From positions 62,001 to 126,000 of the forward strand of contig NZ_JAAGWZ010000004.1 of NCBI RefSeq assembly GCF_010686725.1: 64,000 bases of DNA, in the 5' to 3' direction. The notes under the pieces were generated by a model. The model ran no database searches, had not been told where the DNA came from, and saw only the letters and a list, made by a program, of their open reading frames with translations. The position numbers and the translations under genes were made by a program. Numbering within the stretch: position 1 is the first letter of the stretch; each line of letters opens with the position of its first letter. This DNA is from Galbitalea soli (GTDB lineage Bacteria > Actinomycetota > Actinomycetes > Actinomycetales > Microbacteriaceae). Below, piece after piece: positions 35,709-44,496 of the stretch.

Positions 35709-36497
35709 TCAGGCGGCCTTCGCTCCGGTCATGATCGCCACGGCATCCGTCATCGAGTGCGACTCGGGCGTGATGGTCGCGGCGCGCTTGCCGAGTCGCT
35801 GGATGTGAATGTGGTCGGCGACCTCGAACACCTGCGGCATGTTGTGACTGATCAGGATGACCGCCACACCCTTCTCCTTCAGGCGCAGAATGAGCTCCAG
35901 CACGTGATTCGATTCGCGCACGCCGAGCGCGGCCGTGGGCTCGTCGAGGACGACGACCCGGGAGCCGAACGCGGCGGCACGCGCGACCGCGACGGCCTGC
36001 CGCTGCCCGCCCGAGAGGTTCTCGATCGGAACGGTGACGTCCTGCAGGGTCGAGATGCCGAGTTGGTGCAGCTGCTCGGTCGCTCGCGCGCGCATCTCCT
36101 TGGTGTCGACCATTCGGAACGCCGTGCCCAGCACACCCGGTCGACGAATCTCGCGTCCGAGGTACATGTTGGCCGCCACGTCGAGCGCGGGCGACACGGC
36201 GAGCGTTTGGTACACGGTCTCGATTCCGACGTCGCGGGCGTCTTGCGGGCGACGGAACTGAACCTCTTTGCCGTCCAGTTTGATCACCCCCTCGTCGGGA
36301 ACCTCGGCGCCGGTGAGGCACTTGATCAGCGTCGACTTTCCCGCGCCGTTGTCTCCGATCACCGCGAGCACCTCCCCGGCGTGCACCTCGAGGCTTACGC
36401 CGTCGAGCCCGACGACGTGACCGAAGGTCTTGACGAGGCGATGTGCCGACAGCACCGGAGGGGTGGCCGCGGATGCGTCCTGGTTGTTGGAGTTCAC
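35709..36497 (-). CDS. sugar ABC transporter ATP-binding protein, single domain (FrcA type)
   Basis: This 262-residue protein has one ABC domain only: Walker A GDNGAGKS at residues 48-55, signature LSGGQRQAVAVARA, Walker [13 protein letters not shown] and H-loop LISHNM. Ribose-type importers normally have a double ATPase; the single form is typical of fructose/FrcA-like systems and must dimerise. The GTG at 36497 overlaps the permease stop (GTGA). The protein is last in a minus-strand operon SBP-permease-ATPase. Confidence 0.9.
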   Translation of the reverse strand: MNSNNQDASAATPPVLSAHRLVKTFGHVVGLDGVSLEVHAGEVLAVIGDNGAGKSTLIKCLTGAEVPDEGVIKLDGKEVQFRRPQDARDVGIETVYQTLAVSPALDVAANMYLGREIRRPGVLGTAFRMVDTKEMRARATEQLHQLGISTLQDVTVPIENLSGGQRQAVAVARAAAFGSRVVVLDEPTAALGVRESNHVLELILRLKEKGVAVILISHNMPQVFEVADHIHIQRLGKRAATITPESHSMTDAVAIMTGAKAA

Positions 36498-37540
36498 GAC
36501 TTCGACTTCCTGATCCACTGATCGATGGCGACGGCGGCGATGACGAGGATGCCGACCGCGAGGGTCTGGTACAAGACGTCGAGACCGACGAGCGCGAGGC
36601 CGTTGCGGAAGACGCCGACGATGAGGGCCCCGAGGAGGGTGCCCCAGATCGTGCCGCGACCGCCGAAGAGACTCGTGCCGCCGATGACGACGGCGGTGAT
36701 GGCGTTGAGATTGGCATCGGTGGCCGCGTTGGGGCTCGAGCCGAAGTCGCGGCCGATCTGCGTCCATGCGGCGAACGCGACGATCGCGCCGGCGAGCACG
36801 TAGACGCTGAGCAGCACACGGTCGACCCGGATGCCGGTGAGGCGCGCGGCCTCACGGTCATCCCCGACGGCGTAGACATGACGGCCCCAGGCCGTGCGGC
36901 CCAACATATAGGCGATGAGGAGGTACAGGGCGACCATGAGCACGACCCCGTAGCTGATGTCGACGCCGATCACACGGAAGGTGCCACCGGTCCACGTGAC
37001 CAGATCGGGCAGCGACGTGCCCTGCACAGTCGCCCCGCTCGAGACGAGCAGCAGGAGCGCGGTGAAGATGCTCAGGGTGCCGAGCGTCACGATGAACGGC
37101 GGCAGCTTCAGCCGCGTCACCAGGATGCCGTTCAGAGCCCCCGCGGCGAGGCCGGTGGCGAGACCCGCGATGAGGCCGACGACCGACGGCGCGTGCAGTC
37201 CTGCCACGGCGTTGCCGATCACGATCGAGCTCAGCACCATCGCCGCCCCGACCGACAGGTCGATTCCCGCGGTGAGGATGATCAGGGTCTCGGCCACGCC
37301 GAGGATCCCGATCACCGCGACCTGCTGGGTGATCAGCGAGAGGTTGGCGGGCGCCAGGAAGCGCGGGTTCAGAATGCCGAAGACGACGACCGCGACGAGC
37401 AGCACGATGCCGGGGCTGATCGCGGGAAAGCGATGCAATACTCCGCGCACGCGGCTGAGCGGGGTGCGGCGGTCGATGAACTGGGATGCCAGATCGAGCG
37501 CGGCGGTTGACGCGGTCGGGGGCGATGAAGTGCCGGACAT
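36494..37540 (-). CDS. sugar ABC transporter permease (FrcC/RbsC type)
   Basis: This 348-residue BPD_transp_2 permease has about ten membrane helices. Markers are ETLIILTAGIDLSVGAAMVL early, the middle KLPPFIVTLGTLSIF, and the late AWGRHVYAVGDDREAARLTG and ITAVVIGGTSLFGGRG. It has the standard length, without the MmsB insertion. The ATG at 37540 follows AAGGAGA. It forms the membrane channel for the single-domain ATPase and the SBP encoded upstream. The substrate may be fructose, ribose or another monosaccharide. Confidence 0.92.
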   Translation of the reverse strand: MSGTSSPPTASTAALDLASQFIDRRTPLSRVRGVLHRFPAISPGIVLLVAVVVFGILNPRFLAPANLSLITQQVAVIGILGVAETLIILTAGIDLSVGAAMVLSSIVIGNAVAGLHAPSVVGLIAGLATGLAAGALNGILVTRLKLPPFIVTLGTLSIFTALLLLVSSGATVQGTSLPDLVTWTGGTFRVIGVDISYGVVLMVALYLLIAYMLGRTAWGRHVYAVGDDREAARLTGIRVDRVLLSVYVLAGAIVAFAAWTQIGRDFGSSPNAATDANLNAITAVVIGGTSLFGGRGTIWGTLLGALIVGVFRNGLALVGLDVLYQTLAVGILVIAAVAIDQWIRKSKS

Positions 37541-37577
37541 GGACGATCTCCTTGTTGCGGTGTTGCTCGACTATCGC

Positions 37578-37619
37578 GCACGGGCGGGAAAGTGGGAAGT
37601 CCCTTTTCCCCGCCCGTGC
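37578..37619 (-). promoter_or_regulatory. intra-operon stem-loop between SBP and permease genes
   Basis: An 11-bp stem GCACGGGCGGG/CCCGCCCGTGC with a 20-base loop sits ten bases after the SBP stop on the minus strand. It is a likely attenuator or stabiliser that favours SBP expression. Confidence 0.65.
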
Positions 37620-37629
37620 CGAGTGCTGG

Positions 37630-38742
37630 TTACTTGCTGCCCCAACAGGTGGTGGCTGCCTGGTCGGTCGTGATGCTGTCGAGACCGGACACCGGGGTGT
37701 CGGTGACCAGCTGCGATCCGGTGTTGTAGAAGTCGAGTCCGCTGCTGACGGCCGGCTTGCTGCCGCCGCGAGCGATCGCGGCGATGGCTTCCATGCCGAG
37801 CGATGCCATCTTCGACGGATACTGCTGCGCGGTCGCGCCGATGATGCCCTGCTTGACGTAGCCGACGCCCGCGCATCCACCGTCGATGCTCACGATCAGG
37901 ACGCTGCCCTGCTTGCCGGCCGCCTTGAGCGCCTGGTAGGCGCCGTACGCGGCGGGTTCGTTGATCGTGTACACGACGTTGATGTTCGGGTTCTTGGAGA
38001 GCAGCGTCTCCATGGCGCTGCGCCCGCCGTCCTCGGCACCCTGGGTGGGCTGGTGACCGACGATCTCGTACTGACCGCCCTTGCCGCCGGTGTAGTTGCC
38101 GCTCTGCGGTTCGGCGCCGTTCTTGCTCTTGTCGCCCACGTCGATCCCCATGCCGTTGAGGAAGCCGTGGTCGCGGTTCACGTCGACCGAGACGATCTGG
38201 TCGCTGAACAGGTCGAGCATGGCGATGACCGCCTTCTTGCCGCCCAGTTGTGCCGCCGTCCACTTGCCGATCGACTGACCGGCCGCGTAGTTGTCGGTCG
38301 CGAAGGTGATGTCGACGGTGTTCGCGGGGTCGGGCGCCGTGTCGAGCGCGATGACGTAGAGGCCGGCCTTGCGCGCCTTGTTGATCTCGTTGTTGACGGC
38401 CGGGCCGTTCGGCGTGATCAGGATGCCCTTGTCGCCGCGCGAGATCGCGTTCTCGATCGCCTGGATCTGGGTGTCGGTGTCGCCGTCCTTCTTGCCTGCC
38501 GCGAGGGTCAGCTTGACGTTGGCCTTCTTGGCGTCCGCTTGCGCCGCCTGCTCCATCGACACGAAGTAGGGGTTGGTCGTCGTCTTGACGATCAGGCTCA
38601 CGCCCACGGTGTCGTTCTTGCCGACGGTGGATCCACCCGACGTGCTCGAACAGGCGCTGAGTCCCAGAACGGCCACGGCCGCCAGCGCGGTCACCGCAGC
38701 TGCCCGGGATCGGCGTGCGGCGAAGATCGTGAACTGCTTCAT
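37630..38742 (-). CDS. sugar ABC transporter substrate-binding lipoprotein (FrcB/RbsB type)
   Basis: This 370-residue lipoprotein has an Arg-rich signal, hydrophobic core and lipobox (LSAC, Cys31), then a Ser/Thr linker. The type 1 periplasmic-binding fold is clear: VSLIVKTTTNPYFVSMEQAA, ILITPNGPAVNNEI, VIALDTAP and VVYTINEPAAYGAYQAL. The last ordered segment has a Cys pair (GGCAGVGY and TTCWGSK) that could form a disulfide. GAGAGGAATT precedes the ATG. The promoter and operator lie in the short region divergent from the LacI gene. Confidence 0.92.
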   Translation of the reverse strand: MKQFTIFAARRSRAAAVTALAAVAVLGLSACSSTSGGSTVGKNDTVGVSLIVKTTTNPYFVSMEQAAQADAKKANVKLTLAAGKKDGDTDTQIQAIENAISRGDKGILITPNGPAVNNEINKARKAGLYVIALDTAPDPANTVDITFATDNYAAGQSIGKWTAAQLGGKKAVIAMLDLFSDQIVSVDVNRDHGFLNGMGIDVGDKSKNGAEPQSGNYTGGKGGQYEIVGHQPTQGAEDGGRSAMETLLSKNPNINVVYTINEPAAYGAYQALKAAGKQGSVLIVSIDGGCAGVGYVKQGIIGATAQQYPSKMASLGMEAIAAIARGGSKPAVSSGLDFYNTGSQLVTDTPVSGLDSITTDQAATTCWGSK

Positions 38743-38773
38743 TGCGAATTCCTCTCGGTAGGGTCGTTGCCCA

Positions 38774-38787
38774 TGACAACGGTGTCA
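38774..38787. promoter_or_regulatory. LacI-family operator at the Frc-type operon promoter
   Basis: TGACAACGGTGTCA has perfect TGACA/TGTCA arms. It lies just downstream of the minus-strand -10 element, where a repressor would block initiation. Confidence 0.7.
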
Positions 38788-38793
38788 GAATCG

Positions 38794-38822
38794 TTTGTAG
38801 CCCATCCGGTACCAACAATCAA
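38794..38822 (-). promoter_or_regulatory. promoter of the Frc-type importer operon
   Basis: Read on the minus strand: -35 TTGATT (38822-38817), spacer 17, -10 TACAAA (38799-38794). Confidence 0.65.
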
Positions 38823-38851
38823 GTAGGCTTCGGGCCGGAGTTGAAACTGAA

Positions 38852-39910
38852 ATGACACCGTTATCCCCGCCCGGCAATGAGCCGCCCGAAGCGCGCGTGA
38901 CCATTCGCGACGTCGCTCGGCTGGCGGGCGTGGGCATCAAGACGGTGTCGCGCGTGATCAACGGTGAGCCGAACGTCTCCGAACACACCGCTGTGCGCGT
39001 GCGCCAGGCGATCACGCAACTGCGCTGGGAGCCGGATATCCGGGCGCGCAACCTCCGCCGTGCGGACGGCCGCACCCACACGATCGGGCTCCTGCTGGGA
39101 AGCGTCTCCAACCCGTTCGCGGCCGAGATGCATCGCGCGATCGAAGACGTTGCCGCGAATCGCGGGTACGCGGTGCTCGCCTCCAGCCACGACGACGACC
39201 CGGCGCGAGAGGGCACCGCCATGGCGGCGATCCTCGGGCGCCGCGTCGACGGGGTGATCCTCATGCCGATCGCGGCGAGCCAGGCCTATCTGCAGACCGA
39301 CATCGATCGCGGCCTGACCGTCGTGTGCGTCGACCGCGAGCCGTCCGGTGCGCTGATCCCGTCCATCCGATCGGATGCGCGGGTCGCCGCCTCGGTCGCG
39401 ACGCGGCACCTCATCCGACGGGGACACCACCGCATCGCACTGCTCCACGACGATGAGAACATCTGGACTGCCCGGGAGAGGCGCTACGGTTACCTCGACG
39501 CGATGCGCTTTGCCGGTCTGGAGATCGACGAGAGCCTCATCGTGGGTGGCCTCAGCACGCCGGAGCTCAGTGGCGCTGCGAGTGACCGGCTCATGCGCAT
39601 CCAGGATCCTCCGACTGCCCTGGTGTGCGGCAACAACCTCATCACCATCGGCGCCGTGCGAACTCTGCAACGGCTCAGCCTGCAGCACGACATCGCTCTC
39701 GTCGGCATCGACGACTTCGACACCGCCGACCTGATCGCGCCACCGATCACCGTCGTCGCCCAACGCCCGAGTCAGATCGGGCGGCTGGCCGCCGACCAGC
39801 TGTTCGCCATGATCGACGGAACCCTTCCGCGCTCCGGCCCGCCCATCAGCGTTCCCACCGACCTCATCGAGCGTGGGTCCGGCGAGATCGGCCCGGGCTC
39901 ATCCGACTGA
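38852..39910 (+). CDS. LacI-family regulator of the Frc-type importer
   Basis: This 352-residue repressor has a helix-turn-helix VTIRDVARLAGVGIKTVSRVIN at residues 16-37 and a sugar-sensing domain (TIGLLLGSVSNPFAAEMHRA; DIALVGIDDFDTADLI). It is divergent from the importer operon, and two related palindromes lie between and over the starts. The ATG at 38852 has GGAG twelve bases upstream and overlaps an operator; GTG at 38897, right before the helix-turn-helix, is an alternative. No sugar-catabolic enzyme is nearby, so the effector is unknown. Confidence 0.87.
   Translation: MTPLSPPGNEPPEARVTIRDVARLAGVGIKTVSRVINGEPNVSEHTAVRVRQAITQLRWEPDIRARNLRRADGRTHTIGLLLGSVSNPFAAEMHRAIEDVAANRGYAVLASSHDDDPAREGTAMAAILGRRVDGVILMPIAASQAYLQTDIDRGLTVVCVDREPSGALIPSIRSDARVAASVATRHLIRRGHHRIALLHDDENIWTARERRYGYLDAMRFAGLEIDESLIVGGLSTPELSGAASDRLMRIQDPPTALVCGNNLITIGAVRTLQRLSLQHDIALVGIDDFDTADLIAPPITVVAQRPSQIGRLAADQLFAMIDGTLPRSGPPISVPTDLIERGSGEIGPGSSD
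38853..38866. promoter_or_regulatory. second LacI-family operator, over the regulator's start codon
   Basis: TGACACCGTTATCC matches the complement of the site at 38774 at 12 of 14 bases and overlaps the ATG at 38852. A repressor bound here would shut off its own gene. Confidence 0.55.
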
Positions 39911-39996
39911 TCCGGCCGTGAGCGAGGGGTGAGGTCGCAGCCTCCCCCCTCTGTGGGGACTGAGGAGAAGTCTGGTTCGGCCTACGCTGGCCTTGG

Positions 39997-40014
39997 GGCC
40001 CGCAACCGCGGGCC
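39997..40014 (+). promoter_or_regulatory. hairpin in the leader of the following gene
   Basis: GGCCCGC-aacc-GCGGGCC, a 7-bp stem 26 bases before the ATG at 40041. It could close the LacI transcript or shape the leader of the next message. Confidence 0.45.
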
Positions 40015-40040
40015 GAGTTCGACGGGGGCACCGCAGACGC

Positions 40041-40541
40041 ATGGCCAACACACTGTTCGCGAGTCGCGATCAATTCTTCGACCACATCGTCACCCCGCTT
40101 CCACTTTCCGGCGGCGGCAAGGATGCGCTGTTCACCGAATTCCGTGAGCACGGCTATCTCGCGCGACAGGAAGCCGTCGGTCTGACCGTGCTGCCGCGCG
40201 GCATCTTCTACGGCGTCTTCGCAGAGGGCGACCCCGGGCTGGGCGGACAAGTGCAGGTGGTGCTGCTGTCGAACCCTGCGCTGACTGACGACGTGTTCGA
40301 CGGATGGGTGGAGGTGCTCCAGCAGTGGACCGCGTCGTTCGATCTGGACTTGCGCGGCGCGATGTCGCGCAAGGTCCGTGATCTGAAGGCGGTCGATCGC
40401 GGGGTGCCGGCGAATCTCCTGCACAAAGACATCCCGCTGTCCTTCTTATTGTCATACAGCCGACGGAGCGATTTCGTGATGGTCATCGATCCGCCATCCG
40501 ACTCCCAGCGCAGGATCTACACGACGAAGGGCATCGGGTAG
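40041..40541 (+). CDS. hypothetical protein
   Basis: This 166-residue cytoplasmic protein has no signal peptide or membrane helix. The ATG at 40041 (MANTLFASRDQFFDHIVTPL) is chosen because the upstream extension is Arg-rich leader sequence. It shows an alpha/beta mix with acidic and hydrophobic blocks (VQVVLLSNPALTDDVFDGWV; FVMVIDPPSDSQRRIYTTKG). The family is not recognised. It is convergent with a gene remnant and the XRE regulator. Confidence 0.65.
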   Translation: MANTLFASRDQFFDHIVTPLPLSGGGKDALFTEFREHGYLARQEAVGLTVLPRGIFYGVFAEGDPGLGGQVQVVLLSNPALTDDVFDGWVEVLQQWTASFDLDLRGAMSRKVRDLKAVDRGVPANLLHKDIPLSFLLSYSRRSDFVMVIDPPSDSQRRIYTTKGIG

Positions 40542-40555
40542 GCCACTCGCGTCGC

Positions 40556-40678
40556 TCACTCGGCGAACTCGCGTTCTGCCCGGGCGCGGGTGAGGGTCGC
40601 GAGGACGTTCTTGCGGGTCCCACGATCGCCGAGAACGTCCGCATCCTCGACTCCGAGCTGAGCCCCGAGGATGGAGAA
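40556..40678 (-). pseudogene. in-frame protein remnant after the XRE regulator stop
   Basis: Directly after the TAG of the XRE gene, the same frame continues for 40 sense codons to a TGA. The translation starts FSILGAQLGVEDADVLG and ends in ATLTRARAEREFAE. It looks like a real protein C-terminus rather than random high-GC sequence. It has no start codon of its own. It may be the tail of a gene partly deleted when the regulator inserted, or an extension cut off by a nonsense change. Confidence 0.4.
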
Positions 40679-41566
40679 CTAACGCTCGCTGCGCTCAAAC
40701 GACCCCGACGAACCGAGCGCAGCGTCCTGGGTCGCGGCCCAGCTGGCAAGAACCTTCAACCCGTCCTCCGACGGGGTGCCTGGTTCGGCCGTGTAGGTCG
40801 ACAGCGTGAGGCCGGGATCGGCGGGAAGATCGAGTGCTTCGTAAACCAGATCCAAATCACCGACGACGGGGTGATGCATCAGTTTCACGCCTGACCGATG
40901 GTATCGCACATCGTGGGAGCCCCACAGGGTTCTGAACACATCCGACTGGGTCGACAGTTCGCCAACCAGCCCGCTGAGCCGCTTGTCGTAGGGGTTGCGC
41001 CCGGCCTCACCGCGCATCGTCGCGACAAGCTCGGCGACGACACGGTCCCAGTCGCGATAGAAGTCCTGCGCGGCCGGATTGAGGAACGCGAAGCGAGCAC
41101 TGTTGGGTGCCGGCTCAGCGAAGACCGGCGCATAAAGGGCGCGTCCCATCGCGTTCGCGGCGACGTAGTCGAAGTAGTTGTTGCGGATGATCGCCGGCGC
41201 CTCAGTGATTGAGTTCAGGAGCCGTTGGATACTGGGGCGGATCGCGTCGGCGGACTTCCGAGGGCGCCTCGCGACAGGGGAACTGTTGGCGATCTTGGCC
41301 AGATCGTGAAGGTGTTCACGCTCTGCGTCGTCGAGATGCAGCGCTCCCGCGACGGCTTCGAGAACGCTGTCCGATACTCCAGCGAGGATTCCTCGCTCAA
41401 GTCGGTTGTAGTAATCCACCGACACTCCGGCGAGCATCGCCACTTCCTCGCGGCGAAGACCCGGCACGCGGCGGTGACCGCCGAACACCGGCAGCCCGGC
41501 GGCATCCGGGGTCAGTCGGGCGCGGCGAGAGCTGAGGAACTCGCGAACGTCTTCTGGGCCAGTCAT
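40679..41566 (-). CDS. XRE-family regulator with MmyB-like ligand domain
   Basis: This 295-residue transcription factor has a helix-turn-helix at the N-terminus (REFLSSRRARLTPDAAGLPV, then RVPGLRREEVAMLAGVSVDY) and an MmyB-like domain thought to bind fatty acid-like or other small ligands (FRTLWGSHDVRYH). It is divergent from the alcohol dehydrogenase operon at 41667, which it probably controls; this pairing with an oxidoreductase is usual for the family. The C-terminal 15 residues (ALGSSGSFERSER end) are not shared with its relative at 33740. Confidence 0.88.
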   Translation of the reverse strand: MTGPEDVREFLSSRRARLTPDAAGLPVFGGHRRVPGLRREEVAMLAGVSVDYYNRLERGILAGVSDSVLEAVAGALHLDDAEREHLHDLAKIANSSPVARRPRKSADAIRPSIQRLLNSITEAPAIIRNNYFDYVAANAMGRALYAPVFAEPAPNSARFAFLNPAAQDFYRDWDRVVAELVATMRGEAGRNPYDKRLSGLVGELSTQSDVFRTLWGSHDVRYHRSGVKLMHHPVVGDLDLVYEALDLPADPGLTLSTYTAEPGTPSEDGLKVLASWAATQDAALGSSGSFERSER

Positions 41567-41666
41567 TCCTTAACGGTACGGCCATCGGACATTCTGATGG
41601 GTGGTCTGCTGGTACACGGATAACCCGTCACTCCCAGCAGTCGGCGGGCAGCTGTGTGATGGATTC

Positions 41667-42707
41667 ATGCGAGCCACATACATCTACGGCGCCGGCGACA
41701 TTCGGGTCGAAACAGTCGCCGACCCCGAACTCCTCCTTCCTACCGACGCCATCGTGCGCGTCACCCGCGCCTGCATCTGTGGAAGCGACCTCCATCCGTA
41801 TCACTCGAAGCCGGCATCCGAGCACGGCACCACCATCGGGCACGAGTTCATCGGAGTCGTCGAAGAGATCGGATCCGACGTTGCGACGCTGGGGGTGGGC
41901 GACTTCGTGATCGCCCCATTCGCATGGTCCGACGGCACCTGCGCGTTCTGCAGGGAAGGGCTTCAGACTTCGTGCGAGCAAGGTGGATTCTGGAACATGC
42001 CCGGGAAGCAGGTCGGCGGCGGACAGGCAGAGGCGGTCCGCGTTCCCCTCGCTGACGGCACCCTGGTGAAGGTTCCCGCCCCTGTCGATGAGGCGCTCTA
42101 CCCATCGCTGCTTGCCCTCACCGATGTGTATGGCACGGGGTGGCACGCGGCCCTGCGGGCCGGGGTGAACGCATCCAAGACCATTGCCGTGATCGGCGAC
42201 GGGGCAGTCGGCCTTATGGCCGTGCTCAGCGCGAAGCAGATGGGTGCCGAGCGCATCATCCTCATGGGCCGCCACGAGACGCGCACCAATCTGGGGCTCG
42301 AGTTCGGCGCAACCGACGTCGTCGCCGAACGCGGCGACGAGGGAATCCAGATGGTTCGCGAACTCACCGATGGATACGGGGTCCACGCGGTTCTCGAAGC
42401 CGTGGGAATGCTACCCGCCTACGAGCAGGCGCTCGGCATCGTCCGCCCCGGAGGAGTGATCAGCCGCGTCGGAGTTCCTCAGTACGAGGAAGGTCCCGTG
42501 GGATCGACGCTGTTCTTTCCGAACATCACCTTGACTGGTGGCCCAGCCCCGGTGCGCACCTACATCGAACAACTCCTCCCCGGCGTGCTCGACGGCACGG
42601 TGAACCCTGGCAAAGTGTTCGACCAGACCATAGACCTCGACCACACTCCCGAGGGCTACCGGGCGATGGACCAGCGCACTGCGTTGAAGGTCATGGTGAC
42701 TCCATGA
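41667..42707 (+). CDS. zinc-dependent alcohol dehydrogenase
   Basis: This 346-residue medium-chain dehydrogenase oxidises an alcohol or reduces an aldehyde with NAD(P). Catalytic zinc ligands are in RACICGSDLHP (Cys) and TTIGHEFIGVVEE (His, Glu). The structural zinc loop is partly reduced (CAFCREGLQTSCEQG). The Rossmann motif is TIAVIGDGAVGLMAV. The ATG at 41667 begins MRATYIYGAGDIRVE, the family start. It heads an operon of four overlapping genes with an efflux pump, a CMD protein and a DUF2255 protein. The substrate is unknown; a detoxification role is inferred. Confidence 0.9.
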   Translation: MRATYIYGAGDIRVETVADPELLLPTDAIVRVTRACICGSDLHPYHSKPASEHGTTIGHEFIGVVEEIGSDVATLGVGDFVIAPFAWSDGTCAFCREGLQTSCEQGGFWNMPGKQVGGGQAEAVRVPLADGTLVKVPAPVDEALYPSLLALTDVYGTGWHAALRAGVNASKTIAVIGDGAVGLMAVLSAKQMGAERIILMGRHETRTNLGLEFGATDVVAERGDEGIQMVRELTDGYGVHAVLEAVGMLPAYEQALGIVRPGGVISRVGVPQYEEGPVGSTLFFPNITLTGGPAPVRTYIEQLLPGVLDGTVNPGKVFDQTIDLDHTPEGYRAMDQRTALKVMVTP

Positions 42708-44176
42708 CCGACACCGCGGCGCCGGTGCAGCACAAGGGCGCGATTCTGGCGATCATCCTGATCAGCTACTTCATGATCCTTCTCGACAACTCGGTCATTT
42801 TTACCGGGCTGCCGCAGCTGCGCGCCGACCTGCACCTGTCAGAGACCTCACTCGCGTGGGTGCAGGACGCGTACACCCTCGTGTTCGGCGGTCTGTTGCT
42901 CCTCGGTGCACGTGCCGGCGACCTGCTCGGCCGCAAGCGGGTCTTTGTCTTCGGCCTCGTGGTATTCGCAACCGCCTCATTTCTCATCGCGGTGCCGCCA
43001 GCCGCGTGGTGGGTGATCGCAGCTCGTGCCGTGCAGGGGGTCGGAGCCGCGATCGTCGCGCCATCAGCGCTGTCGTTGCTCACCGCAAGTTTTGACGGCA
43101 ATGAACGCGCACGTGCTGTCGCCTGGTACGCGGCGATGGCGGGAATCGGCGCAAGCGCAGGAATGGTGATCGGTGGCGCTCTCGCCTCATGGATCTCCTG
43201 GCGTGTGGGATTCTTCGTTAACGTTCCGATCGGGATCGCGATGATCGTCCTGGCACCACGGTTCCTGCCGGAAACGAAGAAACTCGCGGGCCGATTCGAT
43301 TTTCTCGGCGCCATCACTTCCACGGTCGGCGTTGGTTCGCTCGTCTACGCGATCCTGAACGCCGCCGAGCACGGATGGGCGACGATCGAGACAATCGTCG
43401 GACTCGCGGTCGCTTTCGCTGGGCTCGGGAGCTTTGTGATCACCGAGTCACGCGTGACCCAGCCGATTCTTCCGCTGCGTCTGTTCCACAGTCGAGAAAG
43501 GACCGGAGCCTACGTCGGCCGACTGCTCTACCTCGGCGCGATGATGGGATTCTTCTATTTCACGACGCAGTTCCTTCAAGGAGTCCTCGGATTCACACCG
43601 CTCCAGGCCGGCCTCGCATTTCTACCCATGACCGCAGTCAACTTCGCGGTCGCGATGGCCATCCCGCAGGTCACGCGACGAGTCGGACAAGCCACTTCTC
43701 TCGTGCTCGGAATCGCGTTGACGCTTGCGGGCATGATCTGGTTGAGCCACATCGGTTCGGGCAGCAGCTACCTCACCGGGGTGGCGCTTCCGATGGTTCT
43801 CATCGGTTCGGGCCAAGGCTTCACTTTCGCGCCCCTGACCGCGGCCGGAATCGCCGGAACCACCTCCGCCGACGCCGGCGCCGCCTCCGGAGCGGTGAAC
43901 ACCTTCCATCAGGTGGGCTCATCGCTCGGCCTGGGAGTGCTCGTCAGCCTTGCGGCCGTCGCACCCAGCGACGGCTCAGCACGAGCGGTCATCACCGCAC
44001 AGGCCGAGGTCGCGCTGACCGGAGGCAGCGGATTGCTGCTCCTCGCGCTACTCGTCGCGGTCGCGCTCATCGTTCCGGGCATCCGCGCACGCAGCCGAAC
44101 AGAATCGGTGGCCCAGACCCGAACCGCCCACAAGGAAGCGACAACGACTCGAATCGCAACATTGAAGGAATCATGA
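42704..44176 (+). CDS. DHA2-family (EmrB/QacA type) MFS efflux transporter
   Basis: This 490-residue drug/proton antiporter has 14 predicted helices, more than the 12 of the Bcr-type protein at 17084. Markers are ILLDNSVIFTGLPQLRADL in helix 1, GARAGDLLGRKRVF (motif A) and GASAGMVIGGALAS (motif C). The ATG lies in an ATGA overlap with the dehydrogenase. The protein ends in a polar tail (RSRTESVAQTRTAHKEATTT). It probably exports the compound handled by the neighbouring enzymes. Confidence 0.9.
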   Translation: MTDTAAPVQHKGAILAIILISYFMILLDNSVIFTGLPQLRADLHLSETSLAWVQDAYTLVFGGLLLLGARAGDLLGRKRVFVFGLVVFATASFLIAVPPAAWWVIAARAVQGVGAAIVAPSALSLLTASFDGNERARAVAWYAAMAGIGASAGMVIGGALASWISWRVGFFVNVPIGIAMIVLAPRFLPETKKLAGRFDFLGAITSTVGVGSLVYAILNAAEHGWATIETIVGLAVAFAGLGSFVITESRVTQPILPLRLFHSRERTGAYVGRLLYLGAMMGFFYFTTQFLQGVLGFTPLQAGLAFLPMTAVNFAVAMAIPQVTRRVGQATSLVLGIALTLAGMIWLSHIGSGSSYLTGVALPMVLIGSGQGFTFAPLTAAGIAGTTSADAGAASGAVNTFHQVGSSLGLGVLVSLAAVAPSDGSARAVITAQAEVALTGGSGLLLLALLVAVALIVPGIRARSRTESVAQTRTAHKEATTTRIATLKES

Positions 44177-44496
44177 CCCACACAACCGACCCCACCCCCA
44201 TCCAGAAGATCGTCGGAGACTTCGCCCCGAAGATCGCTGAACTCACCGACGGCGTCCTGTTCGGCGACATCTGGGAACGCCCTGAGCTCTCGCCTCGGGA
44301 CCGCAGTCTCATCACGATCGCCGCACTCGTCATGGGCGGGAACACCGAACAACTCAGTGGCCACCTGCAGCGCGGAATCGCGAACGGCCTCACCGAAGCA
44401 GAGATCGCGGAGGTCCTCACACACCTCGCGTTCTACGCGGGATGGCCCAAAGCGTTATCCGCTGTCACCGTCGCCAGAAAGGTCATCGAAGGCTAA
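44173..44496 (+). CDS. carboxymuconolactone decarboxylase-family protein
   Basis: This 107-residue CMD-fold protein contains ELSPRDRSLITIAALVMGG and LSGHLQRGIANGLTEAEI. It lacks the CxxC pair of AhpD, so it is not a thiol peroxidase; the small CMD type acts on lactones or unknown substrates. The ATG overlaps the MFS stop (ATGA) and its stop overlaps the next start (TAATG). Confidence 0.88.
   Translation: MTHTTDPTPIQKIVGDFAPKIAELTDGVLFGDIWERPELSPRDRSLITIAALVMGGNTEQLSGHLQRGIANGLTEAEIAEVLTHLAFYAGWPKALSAVTVARKVIEG

Noticed and set aside
40483-40749. An 88-codon minus-strand gene after the unknown protein
   Set aside because: Its frame differs from the protein-like tail at 40556-40678 and overlaps both neighbouring genes; the translation is Ser/Arg-rich and unconvincing.
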